Below, one piece after another: positions 17,050 to 24,981 of a DNA stretch of 38,816 bases. The position numbers were made by a program, and so were the translations under genes. The stretch comes from HRBIN12 sp035762085 (GTDB lineage Bacteria; Actinomycetota; UBA4738; HRBIN12): the NCBI GenBank assembly GCA_035762085.1, contig DASTPT010000028.1, positions 1 through 38,816 of the forward strand. The letters run 5' to 3'. Below the pieces are notes generated by a model, which was not told the origin of the DNA, made no database searches, and saw only the letters and a program-made list of their open reading frames with translations. Positions within the stretch are counted from its first letter, which is position 1. Each line of letters begins with the position of its first letter.

Positions 17050-17055
17050 TAGCCT
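17050..17055 (+). promoter_or_regulatory. bcp -10 box (TAGCCT), leaderless start
   Basis: TAGCCT ends 6 nt before the bcp ATG with no Shine-Dalgarno between them, placing the expected transcription start at the ATG itself. Confidence 0.5.
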
Positions 17056-17061
17056 TGGCCG

Positions 17062-17526
17062 ATGGGCACCCTCGCTCCGGGCCACGAAGCCCCGGGGTTC
17101 GCGCTGCGGGACCAGACGGGCCGAACGGTGTCGCTCGAGGACCTCCGCGGACGGAAGGTGCTCGTGTACTTCTACCCGAAGGCGGACACGCCCGGGTGCA
17201 CGACGCAGTCGTGCGCGGTGCGCGACGCGCGCGAGGAGCTCGTGCACGCCGGCGTCGACGTGCTCGGGATCAGCCCGGACGAACCCGACGACCAGGCGGC
17301 GTTCGACGAGAAGTACTCGCTCGGATTCCCGCTCCTGTCCGACCCGGACCACGCCGTCGCGGACGCGTGGGGTGTGTGGGGCGAGAAGACGAAGCACGGG
17401 AGGTCGTACATGGGGGTCGTCCGGTCCGCGTTCCTCGTCGACGAGGCAGGCCTGATCGAGCGGGTCTGGTACGGGGTCTCGCCCGGCGACACCGTCCCGA
17501 ACGTCCGCGCGGTACTGGCGGGCTGA
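17062..17526 (+). CDS. bcp: Thioredoxin-dependent peroxiredoxin, Bcp/PrxQ type
   Basis: A 154-aa cytosolic peroxiredoxin reducing hydrogen peroxide and organic peroxides with thioredoxin. FYPKADTPGCTTQSCAVRD carries the peroxidatic Cys (TPGC) and a resolving Cys five residues later, the PrxQ arrangement. Other family blocks are GHEAPGFALRDQTG near the start and ISPDEPDDQAAFDEKY in the middle. Length is typical. The ATG follows a TAGCCT box by 6 nt. It is divergent from the DUF302 gene and followed by the arsR promoter. Confidence 0.95.
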   Translation: MGTLAPGHEAPGFALRDQTGRTVSLEDLRGRKVLVYFYPKADTPGCTTQSCAVRDAREELVHAGVDVLGISPDEPDDQAAFDEKYSLGFPLLSDPDHAVADAWGVWGEKTKHGRSYMGVVRSAFLVDEAGLIERVWYGVSPGDTVPNVRAVLAG

Positions 17527-17539
17527 ACCTCCGGGCGGC

Positions 17540-17569
17540 TTGACGACTCGTATCCGTTCGTCGTAACTT
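17540..17569 (+). promoter_or_regulatory. arsR-SRPBCC promoter (TTGACG-18-TAACTT)
   Basis: A -35 TTGACG (17540-17545) and a -10 TAACTT (17564-17569) are separated by 18 bp. The GTG start begins 7 nt after the -10, so the transcript is probably leaderless. This is one of the few promoters here with both hexamers recognisable. Confidence 0.6.
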
Positions 17570-17578
17570 ACGGTAAGT
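17566..17578. promoter_or_regulatory. Palindromic operator over the arsR -10 and start
   Basis: ACTTAC-G-GTAAGT is a perfect 6-bp inverted repeat around a single base. It covers the end of the -10 hexamer, the predicted transcription start and the first two bases of the GTG. That position fits autorepression by the ArsR-type product. Confidence 0.55.
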
Positions 17579-17906
17579 GAGCGCGAACGGAGCCTCCGCC
17601 AAGGTGCTCGACGCTCTCGGGGATCCCACCAGGCGCCGGATCCTCGAGATCGTCCACGACGGTGCCCTCCCCGTCGGGCAGATCGCGAGCCGTCTCCCCG
17701 TCTCGCGGCCGGCGGTGTCCCAGCACCTGAAGGTCCTGAAGGAGGCCGGGCTGGTCCGCGACCGACAGGACGGGACGAAGCGGCTGTACGCCGTCGACCC
17801 GGGGGGACTGGCGACGCTCCGCACCTACCTGGACACGATGTGGGACGCGGCGCTCGCGGCGTTCAAGGAGGCCGCCGAGGCCCCGAGCGAGGAGGCGAGA
17901 CCGTGA
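17577..17906 (+). CDS. ArsR/SmtB-family transcriptional regulator
   Basis: A 109-aa winged-helix repressor (VLDALGDPTRRRILEIVHDG; PVGQIASRLPVSRPAVSQHLKVLKEAGLV; DGTKRLYAVDPGGL). It lacks the ELCVCDL-type cysteine motif of metal sensors, so it belongs to the non-metal ArsR group commonly paired with SRPBCC proteins. It starts at a GTG placed exactly where a leaderless transcript would begin, and its first codon overlaps the palindromic operator. It overlaps the next gene by 4 bp (GTGA). It likely represses its own two-gene operon; the inducer is unknown. Confidence 0.92.
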   Translation: MSANGASAKVLDALGDPTRRRILEIVHDGALPVGQIASRLPVSRPAVSQHLKVLKEAGLVRDRQDGTKRLYAVDPGGLATLRTYLDTMWDAALAAFKEAAEAPSEEARP

Positions 17907-18367
17907 CCGACCCGACCGAGCCGATGGAGCCGATCGTCAAGCGCGTCGTCGTGCGCTGCAGCGTCGAGCGTGCGTTCGACCTGTACACGCAGGGGATGGA
18001 CACGTGGTGGCCGCTCGAGACGCACTCGCGACAGGGAGAGGTCGACGGCGCGAAGGTCGAGCGGATCGAGTTCCCCACCGAGGCCGGCCGCCCGATCCTC
18101 GAGCACCTGTCGTCCGGAGATGCCCTGTCGTGGGGCGAGGTGCTCGAGTATGAACGCCCGCACCGCGTCCTGATCGCATGGAAGCCGAACGCGAACCCGA
18201 ACCCACCGACCGAGCTCGAGATCACGTTCACGCCCGAGGGCGAGGGCACACGCGTCGAGCTCGTCCACCGCGGGTGGGAGCGCCTGGGTCCGCTCGCCGA
18301 GGAGGGTCGTGCCGGCTACGACGAGGGCTGGGAGCTCGTGCTCGGCCGCTTCCTTCGGGCCGCGTGA
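17903..18367 (+). CDS. SRPBCC (AHSA1-like) domain protein
   Basis: A 154-aa START/Bet v 1-fold protein of the AHSA1-like group (VKRVVVRCSVERAFDLYTQGMDTWWPL; VLEYERPHRVLIAWKP; TRVELVHRGWERLG). This fold forms a hydrophobic ligand cavity. The GTG start overlaps the arsR stop and has GGAGG 7 nt upstream. ArsR-SRPBCC gene pairs are very common in actinobacteria, suggesting ligand handling linked to ArsR control. The ligand cannot be told from sequence. Confidence 0.9.
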   Translation: MTDPTEPMEPIVKRVVVRCSVERAFDLYTQGMDTWWPLETHSRQGEVDGAKVERIEFPTEAGRPILEHLSSGDALSWGEVLEYERPHRVLIAWKPNANPNPPTELEITFTPEGEGTRVELVHRGWERLGPLAEEGRAGYDEGWELVLGRFLRAA

Positions 18368-18405
18368 GCTCGGCCGTGCGGTCGGGGCGCACGGGACGGG
18401 GCACG

Positions 18406-18411
18406 TAGACT
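18406..18411 (+). promoter_or_regulatory. Cyclophilin gene -10 box (TAGACT)
   Basis: TAGACT lies 29 nt before the chosen ATG at 18441, giving a short leader of about 23 nt that carries GGGAGG. It uses the same hexamer type as the leaderless genes but with a normal ribosome-site leader. Confidence 0.45.
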
Positions 18412-18440
18412 GTCGCGGCCGACCGATGGGAGGCCGTTCC

Positions 18441-18953
18441 ATGACCACCGCCACCTTCGTCACGTCGATGGGGTCGTTCGCCATCCGGCTGATGCCGGAG
18501 CACGCGCCGAGGACCGTCGCGAACTTCGTCGAGCTCGCGAGCGGCGCGCGCGAGTGGACGGACCCGCGCGACGGCGCCCGCAAGACCGATCCCCTCTACG
18601 ACGCCACGATCTTCCACCGGGTGATCGACGGGTTCATGGTCCAGGGCGGCGATCCCACCGGGACCGGCAGGGGCGGTCCCGGGTACGAGTTCGAGGACGA
18701 GTGCCCGCCCGACGGGCCGAGCTTCGACCGTCCCGGCCTGCTGGCGATGGCGAACGCGGGCCCGAACACGAACGGCTGCCAGTTCTTCGTGACCGTCGCG
18801 CCGACGACGTGGCTGACCGGAAAGCACACGATCTTCGGCGAGGTCGTCGAGGGGTACGACGTCGTCGAGGCCATCTCGAAGGTTCCGACCGGGCCGATGG
18901 ATCGGCCGAGCCCGGACGTGGTCCTCGAGCGCGTCGAGGTCGTCGAGAGCTGA
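18441..18953 (+). CDS. Peptidyl-prolyl cis-trans isomerase, cyclophilin type
   Basis: A 170-aa cytoplasmic cyclophilin that speeds proline isomerisation during folding. Family blocks are FHRVIDGFMVQGGDPTGTGRGG (the catalytic Arg lies in FHR), GLLAMANAGPNTNGCQFFVT and TTWLTGKHTIFGEV, with the Trp used in cyclosporin binding. It has no signal peptide. The start at 18441 is chosen because GGGAGG lies 7 nt upstream; an in-frame ATG five codons earlier (18426) is a less likely alternative. It converges on typA. Confidence 0.95.
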   Translation: MTTATFVTSMGSFAIRLMPEHAPRTVANFVELASGAREWTDPRDGARKTDPLYDATIFHRVIDGFMVQGGDPTGTGRGGPGYEFEDECPPDGPSFDRPGLLAMANAGPNTNGCQFFVTVAPTTWLTGKHTIFGEVVEGYDVVEAISKVPTGPMDRPSPDVVLERVEVVES

Positions 18954-18967
18954 CGCGTCCCGCGTCG

Positions 18968-18982
18968 GCCGGTGAGACCGGC
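18968..18982. terminator. Small hairpin between convergent cyclophilin and typA genes
   Basis: GCCGGT (18968-18973) and ACCGGC (18977-18982) pair across GAG in the 43-bp gap between two convergent stops. It lacks a T tract, so it is at best a weak bidirectional terminator. Confidence 0.35.
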
Positions 18983-18996
18983 GTCGGGCGCCCGAG

Positions 18997-20832
18997 CTAG
19001 CCCTCGCGTGGCCGGCCGCCCCGGCGCGCGGCCTTCTGCCGCTCCGGCTGCGACAGCAGCACCTTGCGCAGCCGCACGGCCCTCGGCGTCACCTCGACGC
19101 ACTCGTCCTCTCGGATGAACTCGAGCGCCTGCTCGAGAGAGGGGACGTGCGGGGGGATCAGGCGGACGAGCTCCTCGGCCGTCGACTGCCGGATGTTCGT
19201 CTGCTTCTTCTCCTTCGTCGGGTTCACGTCCATGTCCTCGGCGCGCGGGTTCTCGCCGACGATCATGCCCTCGTAGACCTCCTCCCCCGGCCCGACGAAC
19301 AGCGTGCCCCGCTCCTGCAGGTTCAGCAGCGAGTACGTCGTCGTGACGCCCCGGCGGTCCGCGATCAGCGAGCCGGTCGGCCGCGTCCGGAGGTCCCCGT
19401 GCCACGGCTCGTAGCCCTCGAAGACGTGGTGGAGCTGTCCGGTGCCGCGCGTCTCGGTCAGGAACTCGGTGCGGAAGCCGATCAGCCCGCGCGCGGGCAC
19501 GAGGTACTCCATCCGGATCCATCCGGTCCCGTGGTTGACCATGTGCTCCATCCGGCCCTTCCGGAGCGCCAGCAGCTGCGAGAGCACGCCCAGGTACTCC
19601 TCGGGCGCGTCGATCGCCACGCGCTCGACCGGCTCCTGGACCTTGCCGTTCACGATCCGCGTGACGACCCGCGGCTTGCCGACCGTCAGCTCGAAGCCCT
19701 CGCGCCGCATCATCTCGACGAGCACCGCCAGCTGGAGCTCGCCACGGCCCTGCACCTCCCACGCGTCCGGGCGATCCGTGTCGAGCACCCGGATCGAGAC
19801 GTTGCCGACCACCTCCTGATCCAGCCGGCCCTTCACGAGCCGCGCGGTCAGCTTGTCCCCGACCTGTCCCGCGAGCGGCGACAGGTTGATCCCGATGGTC
19901 ATCGACATCGCCGGCTCGTCGATGCGCATCACCGGCAGTGGTCGCGGATCGTCGGGGTCGGCCAGGGTCTCGCCGATCGTGATCTCGGAGATCCCCGCGA
20001 CGGCGATGATCTCGCCGGGGCCGGCCTCGTCGGCCTCGACGCGGTCGAGCTCCTCGGTCACGTACAGCTCGGCCACCTTGGCGAACTCGACGTTCCCGTC
20101 GGCGCGGCACCACGCCACCTGCTGCCCGCGTCGGATCCGCCCATGCATCACCCGGCACAGCGCCAGGCGTCCCACGTACGGCGAGGCGTCCAGGTTCGTG
20201 ACGAGCGCCTGGAGCGGATGCTCGAGATCGTGCTCGGGTGCCGGGATGTGCTCGAGGAGCGTCTGGAACAACGGGCCGAGGGTCGGCTCGAGCGCGTCGG
20301 GCGCTCGGCCGCAGTGACCCGCCCGAGCGTTCGCGTACAGGATCGGGAACGCGATCTGGTGCTCGTCCGCGTCCAGGTCCAGGAACAGCTCCTCGACCTC
20401 GTGGACGACATCCCGTACCCGAGCGTCGGCTCGGTCGACCTTGTTCACGACCAGCACGACCGGCAGCCTGGCCTCGAGCGCCTTGCGGAGCACGAACCGC
20501 GTCTGCGGCAAGGGTCCCTCGGACGCGTCGACCAGCAGGAGCACGCCGTCGACCATCGTGAGCGCGCGCTCGACCTCACCGCCGAAGTCCGCGTGGCCGG
20601 GTGTGTCGACGATGTTGATCTTCACGCCCCCGTGCCGGACGGCCGTGTTCTTCGCGAGGATCGTGATGCCCTTCTCGCGCTCGAGGTCCATCGAGTCCAT
20701 GACGCGCTCGGCGACCGCCTGGTTCGCGCGGAAGGCGCCCGACTGCCACAGCATCGCGTCGACCAGCGTCGTCTTGCCGTGGTCGACGTGCGCCACGATG
20801 GCGACGTTCCGGAGATCGGCGCGGGCGGTCAC
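18997..20832 (-). CDS. typA: Translational GTPase TypA/BipA
   Basis: A 611-aa ribosome-associated GTPase linked to stress adaptation and large-subunit assembly. The GTPase domain has IVAHVDHGKTTLVDAM (G1), DTPGHADFGGEVERAL (G3) and NKVDR (G4). It is followed by EF-G-like domains and the TypA-specific C-terminal domain (GTGWIRMEYLVPARGLIGFRTEF; GPGEEVYEGMIVGEN; NIRQSTAEELVRL). Full length. The start is a GTG that follows TAGACT by 7 nt, so the mRNA is probably leaderless. Confidence 0.96.
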   Translation of the reverse strand: MTARADLRNVAIVAHVDHGKTTLVDAMLWQSGAFRANQAVAERVMDSMDLEREKGITILAKNTAVRHGGVKINIVDTPGHADFGGEVERALTMVDGVLLLVDASEGPLPQTRFVLRKALEARLPVVLVVNKVDRADARVRDVVHEVEELFLDLDADEHQIAFPILYANARAGHCGRAPDALEPTLGPLFQTLLEHIPAPEHDLEHPLQALVTNLDASPYVGRLALCRVMHGRIRRGQQVAWCRADGNVEFAKVAELYVTEELDRVEADEAGPGEIIAVAGISEITIGETLADPDDPRPLPVMRIDEPAMSMTIGINLSPLAGQVGDKLTARLVKGRLDQEVVGNVSIRVLDTDRPDAWEVQGRGELQLAVLVEMMRREGFELTVGKPRVVTRIVNGKVQEPVERVAIDAPEEYLGVLSQLLALRKGRMEHMVNHGTGWIRMEYLVPARGLIGFRTEFLTETRGTGQLHHVFEGYEPWHGDLRTRPTGSLIADRRGVTTTYSLLNLQERGTLFVGPGEEVYEGMIVGENPRAEDMDVNPTKEKKQTNIRQSTAEELVRLIPPHVPSLEQALEFIREDECVEVTPRAVRLRKVLLSQPERQKAARRGGRPREG

Positions 20833-20839
20833 GCGGCCC

Positions 20840-20845
20840 AGTCTA
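20840..20845 (-). promoter_or_regulatory. typA -10 box (TAGACT), leaderless start
   Basis: TAGACT ends 7 nt before the GTG start, and the intervening bases contain no Shine-Dalgarno. It is among the clearest leaderless examples in the window. Confidence 0.55.
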
Positions 20846-20872
20846 CGGAGCGCCGCCCGTCCGGCCGCCGCG

Positions 20873-22378
20873 TCAGTCGAACGGCGTCGGGTCGAGGATC
20901 AGGGGCGGTCGTGGCGGCTGCGTGAAATCGAACGACTCCGAGAGGTCCCCGAGGACATCGAGCGCCTCGCGCACCACCTTGCGCGAGTCCGGCCGGGACA
21001 GCGTGGCCGGATCGAGGCGCTCCCCACCCAGGAACCGGTCCTCGATGAACTTGAGGTAGGCGTCGAACGAGAGCGTCTGGTGATCGATGTAGCCCTTCCT
21101 CGCGTACGGGCTGATGACCAGCGCGGGGACCCGGATCCCGTACCCGAGCTTGTCCACCACGGTCGGCGGCACGTGGTCGTAGAAGCCGCCCCAGTCATCC
21201 CACGTCAGGAAGATCGCGCTGGACTCCCACTCGGGACCGCGCATCACCGTGTTGATCAGCCTCGTCACGTACGCCATGCCGTCGTAGATGTCCCCCCGCG
21301 AATGCGGGTGCTCGCTCACCCGGTTGCCCGGGACGATCCAGCTCACCGAGGGCAACGTGCCCTCGCGCGCCGAGGTCATGAAGTCCTGGTGCGTGAGGAT
21401 GCGGTCCTTCTGCTTCGTCTCCCAGATGTCGGTGAACCCGGGGAGCGGGTTCTTCCCCGACGGCGTCGGGCCCCAACGACCGTTCTCGTCGTCGCACGGC
21501 GGCCCGAACGAGCAGGTTCCCTTGCCCGTGTAGTACGCCCAGGACACGCCGTGCTCGTGCAGCAAGTAGGTGATGTCCGTCCACGCGTACACGGGCGGGC
21601 CCCCGTAGTAATGGCGACCGTAGTCGTGCAGGTCCTTGTCCGGGGTGCACGACATCGGATCGCGCGCGTCCGTGCAGAACGCCGACCATCCCGAGACCAG
21701 GAACAGGTGCGCCGGCAGCGTCCACGAGTCCGCGGGTGCGAACATCCTGTCCTGGAGGACGAACCGCCTCGCGTACTTCCAATAGTTGACGATCTCCCGC
21801 TGGTCGTGCCAGCTCATGACGTCGGGTTGGTACTGGGGACCGACGAAGGGTCGACATTCGCGGATGTCACGGTCGACGCACCATCGCGGCGTCCTCGGCA
21901 GCGCCGAGATGAACCCGTTCATCTTGCCACCGTTGACGGAGAGCCGCGAGGTCACCCAGTCGTGCGGGCCGCCGTGCTGGATCGGCTCGCTCGTGTGGTA
22001 CGTGCAGGACCGGTGGCCGAGCACGGGATCGGGGATGCAGTCCCGAAGTCGCCCCTGCGGGTCCTCGGAGAGGCCGTCGGCACCGGGGAACGTGCCGAAG
22101 TAGTGATCGAAGCTGCGGTTCTCCTGCACGATGAAGATGAGGTGTTCGAGCTTGGATATGCCCTCGGCTTCCTGTCCCGTCGGGCCGGTCGGCCCGGTCG
22201 CGACGGCGGAGGGTCCGGACGCCTCCGCATCCGGCGAGGTCGGGCCCGCGTCCGGAGAGGCGGTCGCCTGATCGGCAGGCGAGCTCAGGCACCCGGCGGC
22301 GAGCAGCGCGACGGCTGCGAGCGCGAGCAGGGGCGCTCCGTGGATCGGTGAACGGCGGTCAGCGCTCCCGTCGGCCAT
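20873..22378 (-). CDS. Phosphoesterase-family lipoprotein (phospholipase C / acid phosphatase-like)
   Basis: A 501-aa exported phosphoesterase of the alkaline-phosphatase superfamily (PLC/AcpA-like). The N-terminus has a signal peptide with a lipobox (ALLAAGC), then an Ala/Ser/Pro/Thr-rich linker, so it should be a surface lipoprotein. Catalytic-region motifs are ENRSFDHYFGTFPGADG (Asn and nucleophile region), DSWTLPAHLFLVSG, HPHSRGDIYDGMAYV and TWDDWGGFYDHVPP. It could hydrolyse phospholipids or phosphomonoesters and help in phosphate supply; the substrate is not determined. The ATG follows TAGGCT by 8 nt. It is divergent from the M23 peptidase gene. Confidence 0.88.
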   Translation of the reverse strand: MADGSADRRSPIHGAPLLALAAVALLAAGCLSSPADQATASPDAGPTSPDAEASGPSAVATGPTGPTGQEAEGISKLEHLIFIVQENRSFDHYFGTFPGADGLSEDPQGRLRDCIPDPVLGHRSCTYHTSEPIQHGGPHDWVTSRLSVNGGKMNGFISALPRTPRWCVDRDIRECRPFVGPQYQPDVMSWHDQREIVNYWKYARRFVLQDRMFAPADSWTLPAHLFLVSGWSAFCTDARDPMSCTPDKDLHDYGRHYYGGPPVYAWTDITYLLHEHGVSWAYYTGKGTCSFGPPCDDENGRWGPTPSGKNPLPGFTDIWETKQKDRILTHQDFMTSAREGTLPSVSWIVPGNRVSEHPHSRGDIYDGMAYVTRLINTVMRGPEWESSAIFLTWDDWGGFYDHVPPTVVDKLGYGIRVPALVISPYARKGYIDHQTLSFDAYLKFIEDRFLGGERLDPATLSRPDSRKVVREALDVLGDLSESFDFTQPPRPPLILDPTPFD

Positions 22379-22386
22379 GGGACGCC

Positions 22387-22392
22387 AGCCTA
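22387..22392 (-). promoter_or_regulatory. -10 box (TAGGCT) of the phosphoesterase gene
   Basis: TAGGCT lies 8 nt before the ATG at 22378 with no Shine-Dalgarno between, consistent with a leaderless or one-nucleotide leader. The rest of the divergent gap (22393-22594) shows nothing else I can name; the M23 frame stays open through part of it. Confidence 0.45.
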
Positions 22393-22594
22393 CGCCCTGG
22401 TCGGCCCTCAAGCATCTCGGCCGGAGGCCCGAAGGATGGGTGTGAGCAGGGAACGGCCGCACGCATCCGGTCGCGGGGGCAGCGTCGACGCGCCCTCGTC
22501 CGGCCTCCGTCGATGGTCGGGCGCCATGGCGTCGCTCCCTACGCCGGGCAGCCGTAGCGGTGGCGAGCCGCGGGCGCGTACCGTCTCCGGCCGG

Positions 22595-23650
22595 ATGCCC
22601 CACCACTCGCCTCCCGCCCCTCGTCGTCGGCGCCTCGTCGCCGCCTCGCTCGCCGCGGCGCTCGTGCTCGCGGTCCCGATCGGGGCCGTGGCCGAGGACG
22701 CGCTCGACGAGGCGCGCCAGGAGCTCCGCGAGACCAAGGAGAAGATGCGTGCCCGCGCCCAGAAGATGCGCGAGATCGAGCAGGACATGAACCGCATCGC
22801 GACGCGGATCGCGCAGACCGAGTCGCAGATCCACAAGGCGAAGGAGCGTCAGCGGAAGTTGAGCAAGAGCATCGCCGCCCTGGAGGCCGAGCGTGACCGC
22901 CTGCAGGCGCTCCTGGACCAGCGGACCCGTGAGGCGTACATCCTGGGCCCAGGCATGGAGATGCTGTACGTGCTCACGGCGACGTCCGCCGAGGACGCGG
23001 TGAACCGGATCGGGTTCCTCGACGAGATGAACCGGCGCGACGCGCTGCTGGCGAAGAAGGTCGCCGACGCCGAGGCCCGCTTGATGAGCGCGCGCTGGGA
23101 GCTCGAGCGGATCCAGAACACGCTCGAGACGTCCAAGGCGCAACTCGCCCGGGACCAGGCCGAGCTCCGCGAGAAGATGGCCGAGTCGCGTCGGCTCTAC
23201 GCGCTGCTCAAGCAGCGCAAGGAGGTCGTCCTCGCGAACATCTCGCGGCTCCGTCCGTTCGCGGTCTGCCCGGTGCGCGGCCCGCACGCGATCTCGGACA
23301 GCTTCGGGATCTGGGTGCACCGCAGCAAGGAGCGCGGCGGTGACCACGTCCACCAGGGCAACGACATCAGCGCGCCGATGGGCACGCCGATCGTCGCGCC
23401 GTTCGACGGCACGGCCGTCACGTCGCCGAACAAGATGGGCGGTCTCGCGGTGAAGGTGTACGGGAAGTACGGATACGTGTACAACGCGCACCTGTCTCGG
23501 TACGGGAAGCTGGGGGCCGTTCACCGGGGTGACGTGATCGGCTACGTCGGCGCGACGGGCAACGCCGGCGGACCGCACAACCACTTCGAATGGCACCCGG
23601 GCAACGGCGCCGCGGCCGACCCGTACCACTTCCTCATGCTGGTCTGCTGA
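22595..23650 (+). CDS. M23 (LytM) peptidase-domain protein with coiled coil
   Basis: A 351-aa secreted murein-hydrolase-like protein. It has a basic N-terminus, a signal peptide to about residue 33 (ending AVA before ED), a long charged coiled coil (about 36-230, EnvC-like) and a LytM domain. The metal-binding residues are intact: H253 and D257 in HQGND, and H328 with H330 in PHNHFEW. It may cut peptidoglycan crosslinks itself or activate other hydrolases at division. The start is uncertain. The ATG at 22595 puts the signal peptide at the N-terminus and has TACCGT 10 nt upstream, while the open frame extends to 22436 with an extra ATG at 22526. It overlaps the convergent MFS gene by 17 bp. 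Confidence 0.9.
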   Translation: MPHHSPPAPRRRRLVAASLAAALVLAVPIGAVAEDALDEARQELRETKEKMRARAQKMREIEQDMNRIATRIAQTESQIHKAKERQRKLSKSIAALEAERDRLQALLDQRTREAYILGPGMEMLYVLTATSAEDAVNRIGFLDEMNRRDALLAKKVADAEARLMSARWELERIQNTLETSKAQLARDQAELREKMAESRRLYALLKQRKEVVLANISRLRPFAVCPVRGPHAISDSFGIWVHRSKERGGDHVHQGNDISAPMGTPIVAPFDGTAVTSPNKMGGLAVKVYGKYGYVYNAHLSRYGKLGAVHRGDVIGYVGATGNAGGPHNHFEWHPGNGAAADPYHFLMLVC

Positions 23651-24902
23651 CGCGACTCCCGCGCCGGGCCGCCGAGAGCGTCACCAGGCCCGCGACGATC
23701 GCGATCGCGGCCCCACCGGCGAGTGCGACCCTCGGGTCGACGTGCTCCCCCACCCAGCCCGAGATCGGACCGCCGATCGGCGTGCTGCCGATGAACACCA
23801 CCGTGTACAGGGCCATCACGCGGCCGCGGAACATCGGCGAGGCGTTCAGCTGCAGCGTCGAGTTCGCCGTGATCGCGAACGCGGTGCCCGCCGCCCCCGC
23901 GAGCGGCGTCGCGGCCCAGGCGGCCGGCAGGGTCGGCGCCGCGGCGAGGAGCAGGCTCGTAGCGCCGAGCGCGATCGCGGCGACCCCGAGCCTGCGGACG
24001 TTCGACCTCGACGAGCGGGCGGCCATCACGAGCGCCCCGGCGAGCGAGCCCAGCCCCATGAGCGCGAGCAGGCCGCCGAACGTGCCGGCGTCGCCGTCGA
24101 ACGTGCGCTCGGCGAGGAGCGGGACCAGGACCTGGAAGTTGAACGCCAGGGTGAAGACGATCGCCATCAGGACCAGCGGCAGCCGCAGGGCCGAGGTCCG
24201 CCACACGTAGCGGATGGCCTCGCGCACCTGCCCGCGGGCCTTGTCGATGCGCTCGCGTGGATGGAGCTCGCGCACGCGCATCGCCGCGAGCGCGCCCACC
24301 ACGGCCAGGTACGTGATCCCGTTCACCAGGAACACCGGCGCGGTCCCCACGGTCCCGATCATGAGCCCGGCGATGACCGGCCCCACGATGCGCGACCCGG
24401 TGAAGGTCGCGGTGTTCAGGCTCATCGCGTTCGTGAGCTCGTCGGGCCCGACCATCTCCAGGTAGAAGGTCTGGCGCGTGGGCATGTCCACCGCGCCCAC
24501 GATCCCGGTGAGGAACGACAGCACGTAGACGTGCCACACGCGCACGGCGCCGGACGCGTCGAGCGCGAACAGCGCGAACGCGAGCACGGCGTACAGCGAT
24601 TGCGTCCAGATCTGGATCTTCCGGTTGTCGACCCGGTCGGCCAGGACGCCGCCCCACGCACCGAAGAGCAGGATCGGCAGCGCCCCGAGCGCGGTATCGA
24701 TGCCGAGCGCGACGCCGCTGCCGGTCAGCTGCAGCACGAGCCACGGGGCGGCCGTCCACTGCATCCACGTCCCGATGCTGGAGAGCAGCTGGCCGGTCAG
24801 GAACAGCCGGAAGTTCCGCACGCGCAGCGAGCGGAACGTGCGATCGACGAACCCGCCGGTGCGAGGTGAGGTCGCCGCCGGCCCGGCGGTCCGCTGGCTC
24901 AT
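23634..24902 (-). CDS. MFS transporter, EntS-like exporter group
   Basis: A 422-aa transporter of the major facilitator superfamily (MFS_3/enterobactin-exporter-like group). It has about 12 hydrophobic segments, starting at NFRLFLTGQLLSSIGTWMQW, with the loop 2-3 signature GAWGGVLADRVDNRK and a second-half equivalent near SPMFRGRVMALY. Members usually export siderophores or drugs; the substrate here is unknown and no siderophore genes are nearby. TACCCT ends 6 nt before the ATG, so the transcript is probably leaderless. Its 3' end overlaps the M23 gene. Confidence 0.9.
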   Translation of the reverse strand: MSQRTAGPAATSPRTGGFVDRTFRSLRVRNFRLFLTGQLLSSIGTWMQWTAAPWLVLQLTGSGVALGIDTALGALPILLFGAWGGVLADRVDNRKIQIWTQSLYAVLAFALFALDASGAVRVWHVYVLSFLTGIVGAVDMPTRQTFYLEMVGPDELTNAMSLNTATFTGSRIVGPVIAGLMIGTVGTAPVFLVNGITYLAVVGALAAMRVRELHPRERIDKARGQVREAIRYVWRTSALRLPLVLMAIVFTLAFNFQVLVPLLAERTFDGDAGTFGGLLALMGLGSLAGALVMAARSSRSNVRRLGVAAIALGATSLLLAAAPTLPAAWAATPLAGAAGTAFAITANSTLQLNASPMFRGRVMALYTVVFIGSTPIGGPISGWVGEHVDPRVALAGGAAIAIVAGLVTLSAARRGSRVSRPA

Positions 24903-24908
24903 CCCATC

Positions 24909-24914
24909 AGGGTA
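24909..24914 (-). promoter_or_regulatory. MFS gene -10 box (TACCCT), leaderless start
   Basis: TACCCT ends 6 nt before the ATG at 24902, with GATGGG between them. The expected transcription start coincides with the ATG. Confidence 0.5.
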
Positions 24915-24981
24915 CGGATGCGGCGACGAGGGCGACCGCGGCGCGGCCGAGCGGTCCTCTACTAGTCCGGCCTGGACCAGA

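Noticed and set aside
22331..22366. Half-sites resembling the CelR-like operator (AGCGCTCCC) in the phosphoesterase gene
   Set aside because: Only one arm matches and it lies within codons of a gene with no link to sugar use; probably chance.
22436..22594. A 53-residue N-terminal extension of the M23 peptidase
   Set aside because: It would bury the signal peptide behind a Gly/Arg/Ser-rich segment without domain character. The ATG at 22595 gives a normal secreted protein.
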